Shown here: in pieces, positions 22,652 to 33,150 of the stretch | How the letters are laid out: each line of letters starts with the position of its first letter | Position numbering within the stretch: position 1 is the stretch's first letter | Assembly (NCBI GenBank): GCA_019914945.1 | Contig: CM034099.1 | Span: 12,661,001-12,725,000, forward strand | Direction: 5' to 3' | Length of the DNA stretch: 64,000 nucleotides | Source of the DNA: Typha latifolia | Lineage: Eukaryota > Streptophyta > Magnoliopsida > Poales > Typhaceae | The notes under the pieces: model-generated | Database searches by the model: none | The model's input: only the letters and a program-made list of their open reading frames with translations | Told to the model about the DNA's origin: nothing | Program-made: the position numbers and the translations under genes

Positions 22652-23388
22652 TTGAGCTGCTATGCAGGAGAGAAGCTGTGGTGATGGCTTTTAGTTTCTA
22701 CCATGGGCAGAGTGGGCCTACAACATCGCACACCACTCAGCAACTAATTCCATATTGTTTGAGGCAATATACGGTCGACCACCACCCACCTTGACGGCTT
22801 ATTTACCAGCGTTGTGATTGAACGGACGGAAGTTGATGAGACGCTGATAGACTGAGATGACCACCTCTAACGGTTGGAGCTTAACTTGGTGGGGGCTCAA
22901 AATCGGATGTGCTAAGTGTTCAATCAGAAGCACCAGGACCTGACCTTTATAGTAGGAGATTGGTTTACGTGATTCTTCAACTGCATTGCAAAATTTTAGT
23001 CAAAACTATGGCCAATTAGAAGTTGGCTCACCAGTTCTTTGGAACCTACCGGGTGCTTGTCCAACTTGGTCCAATCGCCTATCAGTTGGGCCTGCCCATG
23101 AACTTGAAGGTGCACCTCGTATTCCATGTTTCAGTGCTACGGCTTGGATTGGACTAGAGGTGGAGGCATCGACTTGGCTACTTGAGACCAATGCAAATAA
23201 TCTGACAACAAGCCCACTCAGGGTCTTGGCTAAGCAATGGGTTCGAGTCTAGGGCCGATTAGAGATACAAGTGTTGGTGGAGTGGGCTGGTAGGCCTTCG
23301 ACGGACCAAACATGGTAGATGGAGGATGATCTAGTGTGATGTTATACCGACTTTATACCTGAGGCCATGGTAAATGAAAGTGTGGTGG
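22652..23388 (+). pseudogene. Element D Gypsy integrase C-terminal and chromodomain-like fragment
   Basis: Read across frameshifts. WAEWAYNIAHHS-like and FEAIYGRPPPTL-like blocks (22690-22790) belong to the integrase end. KLAHQFFGTYRVLVQLGPIA then YQLGLP and FHVSVL at about 23017-23150 are the GPF/Y-type module, and LVEWAGRPSTDQTW near 23275-23320 is the chromodomain end. RT and the catalytic integrase core are missing upstream of the E LTR. Confidence 0.8.
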
Positions 23389-23390
23389 AG

Positions 23391-23883
23391 TGTAATGACC
23401 CAAGCACAGGTCAACATTTGACTTGCCTAAATACACTAGAACTAAGTCCGATCAGTTTACTTGGGCCTTAAGCCTACTTATCTACCCTTTGCTGCATTTA
23501 ATTTTTGTATTAGGATTCTTAGCTTATTGGTTGGTCCACTTGCATTAGTTGTGTCGGGTTTGCCATTGCGCTTAGGATAGCCGCTTATAAAAGGTTGTGG
23601 CATGCATAATTAATTATCAATGAAGGACAATATTTGTTTCTGCATTAGGAGTAGACTAAGCTAACTTTGACCCCCCACCTCACAAACCCACGCACCCCTC
23701 ATGCTCACTATCATCCCCACCCTCCCTCTGTGGTTCACCCATCTGGACTTGCCAATAGCCCATAAACCACGTCCAACCTATGCGGGGAGATGGTCCTTCT
23801 TCTAAAGGATTGTTACACTATGACGGTCCTTCATCTAGAGGATTGTTACACTATGACGGTCATTCATGTAGAGGATTATTACA
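23391..23883 (+). repeat. Element D 3' LTR with triplicated end
   Basis: Follows the polypurine tract GAAAGTGTGGTGGAG. Starts TGTAATGACCC and has TATAAAAGG at 23586-23594. The terminal 37-bp unit occurs three times, each with GGATT(G/A)TTACA, of which the last (ending 23883) best mirrors the TGTAAT start. Noncoding. Confidence 0.65.
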
Positions 23884-24856
23884 TCTGGGCTGTTGTGAAA
23901 GCCTCTAGCAAGGTCTAAGGTTAGATGCCTTTCATCTCGGCTAGAATGTTGCAACGGAGGACACTAATGAAGGTGCTCTTCAATGCCAAGTTCCCCTAAC
24001 CACAGACTTGGTTGCTCACCCATTCAAATACTCTTGATAAGCTCGAACCATCATCTTTTGGATTAGCTTGATAACCATGGCTTGGAAGTCTTTATAGTCC
24101 ATCAGCCCAAACCGCAAACAAAGCGTGTCGACAAAATCATTCCAAGAGTCAAAGGGCCTCACTCTTTGGGCAGCTTGATACCACTGAATTGCAACTTCTT
24201 CAAGATGAAACAATGCTAGTAGCACGTTATAGTTCTCCATTTTCCCTTGGGATTTGAAAATTTATTCTGCATGATAGATCCAATAGAGTGGATCACCGTC
24301 GCCAAACTTGGGGAACTCAAGCCGTATCTTTCGCCCCTATATCTCAAAAATCTTCTAGTCTCTAGTCTCCTCGAGCATGATAAGAGAGAGCCATAACCCT
24401 AGGGTAAGGCCATCAAGGCATGGAATCCTCAAACTCCTCCCAATAATCAATTTTCTTCAAGCGGTAGCCTGGGCAGTAGTCAATAGTCATATGTAGCTAC
24501 TTCAGGTCGCTTAACTATTGGTGTGAGCAGTAGGTGTTCCTTCAGTAGTAGCGTATGCCATAGTGGTCCTCCTCCATGTCTCGGAGGGGCTAGTGGGATC
24601 TGATTGGGAAGGGGAGCTTTCACTGTATAGTTTGTTGTTGCAAGCCAATAACGGCTTAGGCTAATTCCTTGATGGAAGCTTGTATTGCTCTTTGTGATTC
24701 CAGCAACGACACTTGCATCATGGCTATCATTTGGAAAAGTTCTAACTGCTCATGAGAGGTTGAAAGGGTTGCTTTTGTCGTTGAAGTAGGGATCATTCTG
24801 ACTCCTCCAATCTCATCGTATAAATTATTGTAGATGTACCTTTGTGATATCTCCAA
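23884..24856 (-). pseudogene. Element C Gypsy gag
   Basis: The N-terminal part (24656-24856) includes ELFQMIAMMQVSLLESQRAI. The Retrotrans_gag core (24016-24240) reads LLALFHLEEVAIQWYQAAQR, SWNDFVDTLCLRFG, DYKDFQAMVIKL and YQEYLNG. Frames are broken between the two parts, and the gene is cut off at 23883 by the D element. Confidence 0.8.
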
Positions 24857-24893
24857 GCCAGGCTCTTGTGGTCAGCATCTGGTCCAAAGAACG

Positions 24894-24906
24894 ATGTTTT
24901 GATACC
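24894..24906 (-). other. Primer-binding site of element C
   Basis: The minus strand reads TGGTATCAAAACA four bases after the C LTR. Confidence 0.7.
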
Positions 24907-24910
24907 AGAC

Positions 24911-25011
24911 TGATATGTCCAGATTTTGGGTGGCTAGAGATGGTAGAGGATGGTGCAGTTTAAGGGTAGTAGGGCTACGATGGCAATAGTAGAAATGGTG
25001 AAGGCTTGGTG
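24911..25011 (-). repeat. Element C 5' LTR, first part
   Basis: The reverse complement of its left end gives CAAAATCTGGACATATCA, the LTR end next to the primer site. It is interrupted at 25011 by element B1 and resumes at 39992 after the TGGTG duplication. Confidence 0.8.
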
Positions 25012-25859
25012 TGATACACTTTGCTGGAGTCTTTTCTTATGGTATTAGTTGTTTATTTTCAAAAAAAGAAAGTTTTTGTGCATTTGAATGCGGGAGGGGC
25101 ACATTTGAATGCCCTTGTGAATGCCTACATTAGTTCGCATCGACAGAGAACGCAAAATGTGTGTTCGAACACGGTCGACCGCTTTTGAACGCCCGCGTGC
25201 GAATGCCTGCATTAGTTCACATCGACAGAGAATGCAACTAGTGCGTTTGAATGCAGTCGACCCTATTCGAACGCAATCGACGAGAGTCCTCTATTTTTAG
25301 GGTTAATAATTGTTATTTTGGCTTGTTTGGTTAGCCTCTTAAAGGTGTGGATTGCAACCAAAATCATTATGATGAATGAATTTTGATTTCTATCTTCCTC
25401 TATCCTCTCTCTTATGTCTCTACCCTAATCTCTCTCCTCCCTCTTCACCATCTAGCCACCTCTACTATTGGCAAGGTCTCATCTATCTTCTAATCTCCCT
25501 CATCTGTCCAGTCCTCCCTCCTCCTTGCAATCTTGGCCACTTCTCTCCCTTCATCCTTATCCCTTAAACTACATCAATCATCCACCCTCATCTCCATTAT
25601 CATCCATAACCCTATCATCACCTCCACCTGTCACCACCACCATCACCCCCACTCTTGCATATTTTTGTCCCAATTACAGTTTGAATCTACAAAGGGCATA
25701 AATACCAAAAACGTAGATCAGGAAGTTACAGATTGAATCACCCTTAGTTTCATAATTTTATGAGTACGAAAAAATATCTGGTGAATATTTTTCCTCAATT
25801 GCGCGAACTGCTTTTCTACAACCGATCCAGATATCGAAGGGAATGTTCCATACATATGA
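25012..25859 (+). repeat. B1 5' LTR
   Basis: Starts TGATACACTTTGCTGG, ends GTTCCATACATATGA. Contains decayed copies of the TTCGAACGC palindrome at about 25083-25275 and the C-rich CACCACCACCATCACC tract near 25630. Confidence 0.85.
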
Positions 25860-25860
25860 T

Positions 25861-25873
25861 TAGTATCAGATCC
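25861..25873 (+). other. B1 primer-binding site, decayed
   Basis: TAGTATCAGATCC directly after the 5' LTR, two changes from the Met-tRNA site TGGTATCAGAGCC. Confidence 0.75.
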
Positions 25874-25914
25874 CGGTGAACCTCAGACCTACATTAATAG
25901 TGGAGACTAGGAAG

Positions 25915-26765
25915 ATGGCATCATCAAGGAGATCAATGGAGGGCACACCAATCAGGGAAGGCTCAACCGACGAAAACCCTAACTGAGAAGTCAATTCCTT
26001 TGGTGCAGCCATGGTAGGACGAGGTCAACCAATGTCCATGGGTGTGAACATGGCCTTGGCGGATGAACTTAGGGGCATGTTTCAAACATTGCTGTATCGG
26101 ACGGACACAATGCAGAATGATCATAATGCCTTAAAGGAATATGTCATGAACTTATCGGCTTCATCATCTCCTCGACGAAGATCAATGACGCATGAAGGAC
26201 CAGCGATGGAACCACACCGAATTGACGCCCCACAAGTCCAAGTATGATATGTTAATGTCAATGAGCCACTTTTACTTATTCCTACACAAAATCCCCCACC
26301 TTCGATACACAACCTGAGGCCGACGGCGGTGGAACCCGAGAGGCGCGCGGCGCCGGTGTGCTTCATCGGTGAAGAAGATTGGCACTTTGATGGTGATATC
26401 GATCCTTTCGGAGATGGTGTTGGGCGTGTTCGAGGATTCAGGGAAGGAGAGCAACAAGCACAGAGGTTTAGACCTGAACCAAGGATCTTTCGCGAGCTCG
26501 ACAATGCTATCTGGGGGAGAACCACACGCTTAGACTTTCCAAAGTCTAAAGTGATTATCTAACGGATTGGGTGTTTCAAGTGGTGCAATACTTTGATTGT
26601 CAAGAAACAGCAGACGATGCAAAGATGACGATGGCAAGCTTTCACCTCCAAGAAACGACATTGCATTGGGATCGATCAACCATATGAGGTGCATGATTTA
26701 CCAATTGGGTATAATTTTATAGGAGGATTATACACAGATTTGGGACAACAGTGTATGAATATTTT
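25915..26765 (+). pseudogene. B1 gag, 5' half
   Basis: Starts MASSRRSMEGTPIREG, continues with ALADELRGMFQTLLYRTD, and after frameshifts EEDWHFDGDIDPFGDG and FRPEPRIFRELDNAIWG. The core then follows with VVQYFDCQETADDAK-like sequence. It is interrupted by element B2 at 26765 and resumes at 36079. The same protein is recognisable in B2 on the minus strand. Confidence 0.8.
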
Positions 26766-27218
26766 TGATGGGTTACGGAACGATTCCTTCAAGATCTGAA
26801 TTTATTGTAGAAAGTAGTTCGTGTAACCGAGGAAAAATATTCACCAAATATTCTTTAGTAGATAGAAAATTACGAAACCGATCCGTAACTCCCCGATCTA
26901 CATATTTTGTATTTAAGCCCTTGGTAGATTCGAACTGAAACTTGGACAAAAATACGATATAGTGCGGATGATAGTGGTGGTGATGGGTGGAGTGGATGTT
27001 AGGGTTATGGATGATGATGGAGATAAGGGTGGATGGGTAATGATGTTTAAGGGATAAAGACGAAGGGGAAGAAGTGGTCGAGATCCCAAAGAAGAGGGAG
27101 GACTCGATAAACGAGGGAGATTAGAAGTTAGAAGAGACCTTGCCAACGGTAGAGGTGGTAGGTTGGTGAAAAGGGATGAGAGAGATTAGGGTAGAGATAC
27201 TAGAGAGAAGATAGAGAG
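26766..27218 (-). repeat. B2 3' LTR, partial
   Basis: Matches 34822-35279 of the other B2 LTR up to GATAGAGAG, where element A5 inserted (GAGAG at 27214-27218). The rest of this LTR is not found on the far side of A5, so it was deleted. Confidence 0.82.
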
Positions 27219-28151
27219 TGATATGATTCGGACTTCACCGATGATGTCTCGAGCATGGATACACTTTAGGGGTATCTTTAATTCTTGTTTTAGTATTTAT
27301 TTCATAAAAAAATAAGTTTTCTATATGTCGCATTTGAACGCGGATGGAGTGCGTTCAAACGCGCTTGTGAACGCCTGCATTAGGTTCGCGAAAATAGAGA
27401 AAGCGAAATGTGCGTTCGAACGCGCCCGCGTTCGAATGCGGATGGAGTGCATTTGAACGCGCTTGTGAATGCCTGCATTAGGTTTGCAAATACAGAGAAC
27501 GCAAAATGTGCGTTTGAATGCGATCGGCGAAAATCTACTGTTTTAGGGTTAATAATTGCCATTTTTGAATTGATTGGTTAGCCTCTAAAGGTGTGGATGG
27601 CAACCATAGAATTATTATTGAATGAATTGAGTTTTTGCCCTAGCCTCCTTCATCTTCTTCTCTCTCATTCTCTCGTTTCCCAACGTTACCGCTTCTAGCC
27701 TCCCTCGACCGGCCAATCACCCTAGGGCGGCCCACTCCTCCCCCTTCTTCGAATCTATCTATCACCTTGCCCTAAACCCTACCATCACCCATAACCCTTC
27801 CACCTCCACGTATTCACTGATGCCACCCCTTTACCACCGGTCCACCACCATCCATCATCACCTAGATCCCGTGCCTCCATCCATGGATCCAAAGAAGTAC
27901 TTCTTGACGTCCGGCTACTAATCAGATGATTTCTAGAGATCACACCGTCCGATTTGCCTAAAACTAGATTTGTTGGAAAGCTTGTTTCCAGGGCTATATA
28001 AAAATTTATCATCAATGCGACGACTGCATCTTACGAGATCCTTTTCCAAAGTTCCATGACAGATCCTATTCAGATTTGAAATTAGGAAAGATCGAATCTT
28101 AGCCAAAATGGGAGATCGTATCAAGTTGGTATCAGAGCAGAGATCGTATCA
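27219..28151 (+). repeat. A5 5' LTR
   Basis: Starts TGATATGATTCGGAC, ends GATCGTATCA. A 28-bp duplication at the end (28124-28151) includes a first TGGTATCAGAGC, so the LTR contains one primer-site copy before the functional-position one. TTCGAACGC motifs lie at 27330-27530. Confidence 0.82.
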
Positions 28152-28154
28152 AGC

Positions 28155-28166
28155 TGGTATCAGAGT
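28155..28166 (+). other. A5 primer-binding site
   Basis: TGGTATCAGAGT, matching initiator Met tRNA except for its last base. A perfect upstream copy sits in the LTR end at about 28127-28138. Confidence 0.8.
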
Positions 28167-28195
28167 CACCCTTCCTTGGACACAGACTTCCTATG

Positions 28196-28404
28196 ATGAC
28201 AACCAGAGCCATGGCTGCATGGCGAGATGAGGAAGATGAGATTTCCCCAATAGAGGAAGGGGAAACGGTTGCGGGGACTTCTTGCCTGCGGAACCGCCCG
28301 ACCAAATTTGAATATGGAAGAGCCTAGCGTTCAAGCCATGTTTGGGTCTCTTTCTGAACAGATGGCTATCAATAATTAGATGATGATGGAGCTAATGCAA
28401 GAAA
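28196..28404 (+). pseudogene. A5 gag N-terminal stub
   Basis: Starts MTTRAMAAWRDEEDEISPIEE, parallel to family A gag in A1 and A3. It shifts frame near the EEPS(I/V)QAMFGSL block, and homology ends after EQMAINN, where the reading hits TAG and the cargo begins. Confidence 0.8.
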
Positions 28405-30138
28405 TATGGGCGTGGCCAAAACCTTCTTCAACAAGCATGGCAATCTCAAGGCAGCATGGGGAGCCCTCCGCAGCATACCCAACATCCTCCATGGTCTCCT
28501 CGTTCCCCACAAAAATAGGGGAGAGTTTGGCTATCCAACAAGATCGAGCTTCTACACCCCGACCCATGGTTAGCCGCAACGAATCGCCATCGGCTACAAT
28601 GGAATCCTCAACCATCGTAGTAGCCCTCGGAACCTCCACATCTTCCCATGCATCGGAGACCTCGTCGACAAACCGCGAAAGGCTGGCCGCAACCTTCCCG
28701 ATCTTTGCAGAAACAACGAAGAGTCCAGCTTCAAGGCAATAGTTTCCTCTGACGAGCTCGACGGGTGGAAAGGTTCTTTCGACATCAAAACGGAGTTCTT
28801 CGACGAGTCGACAACCGTGCGAACCACTATTGAATGGAGGAAGACCATGCATGGTCACTGGATATCCCTTATTCGGAATCCTCATTAGTGGTGAGGGAGA
28901 TGATCCGGAATCGCGAGTTCCAGCACTTGTGCCGCCTTACACCACCTCCCTTTGCAACCACGGTGAGTTGGCAACCAGGAAGAAATCACGTATGGCCTCC
29001 AGTGACCATCCACCATTCTCCACGGTCAATTGACAGTCGACCGTGACAGTGTTGTCATCGACGATGACGTTGCAGCTCCCCGCCGAGCTACAATTCGAAG
29101 GAGAAGGCTGCAATCTTCCACTCATGGCAGCACCAGGCGTTGACGGCCCCATAAAGACCTCGTGGGCCGCTGCTTTTCTCACCTAGACGGCTGAAAGCTT
29201 CTTGCCGTGGCTACGAGTAAATGAAGAAGAAGGAGATAAAGATTTTGTTTTTGCAAAACTCAGCCTTCCACATCAGTCGACCACCGCCATCCCAAAAGAT
29301 ACCTCACTAATAGCTATTTTCATATTCCAGATGGCCGAAGGATCCTTGCCATGGCTACAACGGGACAGAGAAGAAAGAGATGAAGATTTCATTTTTGGGG
29401 CTAACTTCAGCCTTCCATCGTCGCCGACTGCCACCACACTGCCGGGAACCCTGCCAAAGCAACTACTGGAGGTGGTCACTACTCAGCCATGGCTACCACG
29501 TGCCAAGGCAACTCCTATGGCAATGGCTGATGGAGAGGGAATTGTGGGAGAAATATTAGGGATTTCAAATTTTTTTGAAATCCCTAAGTGGTTAGAATTT
29601 CAAGATGGCTACATAGTTAGGCTTGACCAGGTTGAATTGCTGGACATGAGCTGGGTTGGACGTAAGAACCAAAGTGGTCAAGTCAAGTGTGAGTCATCTT
29701 TGGACTTGGGAATTCAATTAAGTCAAATAAGGGACCTGATCAGAAACCCTCTACTTGACTTAAGTCGATATTGCTTATACCAGAACACATTTGACTTGGA
29801 TCCAAATCTATGGAGTGGGCAGAATGATTATGATCACAACCAACAGTCAGTTCAGCTGGTTGAACCAAACTCGAGTCACTGGGTGGACCTAATAAGGATC
29901 CACCAACTATATCTAACTCAACCACCCGAGCGCAATCGGATGCACTAGATTTCTATAGCTGAATTGACATTGAGTCAATTGGTTCGACCACCCGAGACCA
30001 AGTGGACTCAATATAGATAGACCCGAATCCCACCTTGGGCCAGTAGGAGTATGAGTATCCAAGCTCGACTGAGGATGACCCATCGAACACAGCAAGTTTG
30101 ACTCGAGTCACCTTGAGGACAAGGTGTATGGAAGCATG
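28405..30138 (+). other. Unrecognised cargo of element A5
   Basis: Replaces gag-pol of the parental element. The longest open frame, 29202-29948 (248 residues), starts MPWLRVNEEEGDKDF and contains two imperfect internal repeats of the form PWL(R/Q)...E(E/R)DxDF(V/I)F..LSLP, about 60 residues apart. A third PWLPRAKA follows. Its C-terminal half is rich in Gln/Asn/Asp with no domain I know. On the minus strand 28376-28885 is also open. It could be captured host sequence or noncoding filler; I cannot assign a function. Confidence 0.4.
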
Positions 30139-31156
30139 TGATACGATCACGCCTCTGGCTATGGAGCTATGATATCAGCTTGATACGATCACGCCTCTGG
30201 CTATGGAGCTCTGATACCAGCTTGATACGATCATGCCTTTTTGGTGAAGGGTCGATCTCTTCCAATTCTTGATCTGGACTAGATCTGGCACGGAACTTTG
30301 AAATAAGATCCTGAAATATTCCGCCGTTGGATCGATGTGAAATTCTGATATGTTGTCGCCCGAGAAAAGAGCTTTCCAACAAATTAAGTTTCAGGCGAAT
30401 CGGAGTTGTGGATCTCGAGATACCGTCCGTTTAGTTGACGAACATCAGGATGCTCTGTTTTGGATTCGTGGATGGAGGCACGAGATCCTAGGTAATGGTG
30501 GATGGTGGACCGGCGTTAATGTGATGGCACCGGTGAAAAGTGATGGTGGAAGGGTTATGGTTGATGGAAGGATTAGGGCAAGTGTGGGATAGATTGGACG
30601 AAGGGGGAGAAGAGGGCCACCCCTAAGGGACTAGGGTGATTAGCCGGATGAGGGAGGTTAGAAGCGGCGTCGCCGGGGATTGAGAGAACGGGAGCGAAGA
30701 AGACGAAGGAGGCAAGGCAAAACTCAATCTCAATAATCAATAATCAATTTGGTTGCCTACCACATCCTTTTATAGGCTAACCAACAACTCAAATTAACCC
30801 TAAAAACACAATTTTCATCGACCGCGTTCGAACTCGCCCGACCGCGTTTGAATGCACCGAGTTCGCTCTTCTGGATTTGCAAACGCGATGCAGGCATTCG
30901 AACGCGCAATCGAACGTGCCTGTCGGTATTTGCGAACGCGATGCAGGCGTTCACAGTGCGTTCGAACGCACAGTACATTCTCTTCACCACGTTCACAACC
31001 CCGTTCACAAACCGCGTTCGAACTCACTCCACCCGCGTTCGAACGCGACTTACAGAAAACTTATTTTAATGGAAATTAAACACTAAAACATGAAATAAAA
31101 CACTCCTAAAGTGAATTCATGCTCGAGACGACGTCGGTGAAGTCCGAATCGTATCA
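30139..31156 (-). mobile_element. Solo LTR A4 with two captured primer sites
   Basis: TGATACGATC...GAATCGTATCA, flanked by GCATG at 30134-30138 and 31157-31161, inserted in the A5 polypurine tract. Its minus-strand 3' end carries two tandem 42-bp units (30139-30180 and 30181-30222), each containing a primer-site sequence (one exact TGGTATCAGAGC, one TGATATCATAGC). TTCGAACGC palindromes lie at 30826-31045. Confidence 0.9.
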
Positions 31157-31167
31157 GCATGCTGGAT

Positions 31168-31761
31168 TGATACGATTCAGACTTCACCGATGATGTCTCG
31201 AGCATGGATACACTTTGTAATCTCGACCACTTCTTCCCCTTCGTCTTTATCACTTAAACAACATCAACCATCCACCATCATCTCCATTATCATCCATAAC
31301 CCTAACATCCAATCTACCTATCACTACCACCATCATCCGCACTAAATCATAATTTTGTCCCAGTTGTAGTTCGAATCTGCAAAGGGCGTAATTACAAAAA
31401 TCATAGATTAGGGAGTTATGGATCGATTCCACTTGGTTTCGAAATTTTTTGACTACGGAGAATATTTGGTGAATATTTTCCCTCGGTTGCACGGACAACT
31501 TTTTGCAATAAATCCAGATCTTGAAGGAATTGTTCTATAACCTATTATAATGCCTGCATCAGGTTCGCATTGATAGAGAATGCATTTTCTGCTTTTGAAT
31601 GCGTTCGAACCCGTTCGTACGCGGTCGGCAAAAATTGAATGTTTCTAGGATTAATAATTGTCATTTTTGAATTGTTTGGTTAGCCTCTTAAGGTATGGAT
31701 GGCAACCAAAAATGGATTATGGAATGAATTGAGTTTTTGCCCTAATCTTCTTCTTCTCCTT
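31168..31761 (+). repeat. A5 3' LTR, chimeric with a B LTR segment
   Basis: The first 49 bp (31168-31216) are the family A start. 31217-31547 is the 3' part of a family B LTR in plus orientation, ending CCTATTA. 31548-31761 returns to family A, with GCCTGCATCAGGTTCGC and GAGTTTTTGCCCTAATC. It is truncated at 31761 by the A6 LTR. Confidence 0.7.
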
Positions 31762-32663
31762 TGATACGATCTCCCCTTTTAGCTAAGGTTCGATCTCTTC
31801 TAATTCTCAGATCTGAACTAGATCTGGCACGAAACTTTGTAAATAGATCCTGAAAGATGCCGCCGTCGGATCGACCTAAAATTTGGATATGTAGCCCTAG
31901 AAAAGAGCTTTCCAACAAATCACGTTTCAAGTGAATCGGATGTGAGGATCTCGAGATATCGTTCGATTAGTGGACGAACATTAGGGGGTCATATCAGGAT
32001 TCGTGGTTGGAGGCATGAGATCCTAGGATGATGGTGGTTGGAGTTGGACGAGTGTTAATGGGGTGGCACCGGTGAAAAGTGGTGGTGGAAGGGTTATGGT
32101 TGATGGAACGGTTAGGGCAAGTGTTGGATAGATTGGAAGAAGGGGGAGGAGAGGGCCACCCCTAAGGGACTAGGGAGGTTAGAAGCGACATCGTCGGGGA
32201 TCAAGAGAACGAGAGCGAAGATGAAGGAGGCAAGACAAAACTCAATTCATCAATAATGACTCTATGGTTGCCATCCACATCCTTTAGAGGCTAACCAAAC
32301 AATTCAAAATTAATCCTAAATAGTACATTATTGCCGACCTTGTTCGAATGCACCTAGTTCGCTCTTCTCTGGATTTGTGAACGCGATGCAGGCGTTCGAA
32401 CGCACGACCGAACGCACTTGTTTCCCACTTCTTTGGATTTGCGAATGCGATATAGGCATTCATAGCGTGTTTGAATGCACAATTCACAATCTCTGGATGT
32501 CATGTAGGCGTTCACAACCGTGTTCGAACGCACTCCACCCGCGTTCAAACGCGACTTACAGAAAACTTATTTTCTTAGGAATTAAACATTAAAACAAGAA
32601 ACAAAGACACCCCTAAAGTGAATCCATGCTCGAGATGACATCGGAGAAGTCCAAATTGTATCA
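31762..32663 (-). repeat. A6 3' LTR
   Basis: The plus strand starts TGATACGATCTCCCC and ends AATTGTATCA, followed by the reversed polypurine tract ATCCACCACGCTTCCGCAAC and the CTTGTCCTCAAGG block. It has no captured primer unit. TTCGAACGC motifs lie at 32342-32550. Confidence 0.85.
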
Positions 32664-32690
32664 ATCCACCACGCTTCCGCAACCTTGTCC

Positions 32691-33150
32691 TCAAGGGTTG
32701 AAATTTGGGAAGCGATCCATGATATCTGACTCTAGCTCCTCCATGATTTGATCGTCTGCATTAGTTCCCCACATATCTAAAATTAGAGGAAAGGTTGGTG
32801 CTGAAAAAGAGGCGAGCTCACTTGTGTCCGGTTGGCGCAAAAGGGCATCGGCCGCTCGATTCTCGATCCCCTTCTTGTAGACTAATTCGTAGTCATACCT
32901 AAGGAATTTCATGACCACCGTTGCTGGGCTAGGGTGTGCACACGTTGCTCCATGAAGTAGGGTACGCTACGCTGGTCCGTGCGGATAGTAAATTGTTGGC
33001 CGATCAAGTAGGGTCGCCATTTGGTGAGGGCGCGTAGAATCGCTAGCATTTTGCGCTCGTAGGTGGATAGCTGTCGCGATTGGTTTGACAATGCCTTGCT
33101 CATATATGCCACAGGTCTACCCTCTTGCATCAAAACTGCTCCAATGCCTA
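32691..33150 (-). pseudogene. A6 RNase H, integrase-less 3' end
   Basis: RAYMSKAL-type RNase H with GRPVAYMSKALSNQSRQ, STYERKMLAILRALTKWRPY and TIRTDQRSVPYFMEQRVHT. A broken stretch and YELVYKKGIENRAADAL follow. It then jumps straight to MWGTNADDQIMEELESDIMD and the polypurine tract, with no integrase between. The first catalytic Asp segment is replaced by protease sequence (junction near 33150), so the enzyme is dead. Confidence 0.85.

Larger units (their letters stand above)
27219..31761 (+). mobile_element. Gypsy-derived element A5, nonautonomous
   Basis: 5' LTR 27219-28151, primer site, a short broken gag start, about 1.7 kb of unrecognised cargo, then CTTGAGGACAAGG and a polypurine tract, and a rearranged 3' LTR (31168-31761). 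The solo LTR A4 is inserted in its polypurine tract. No RT or integrase is present. Confidence 0.75.
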
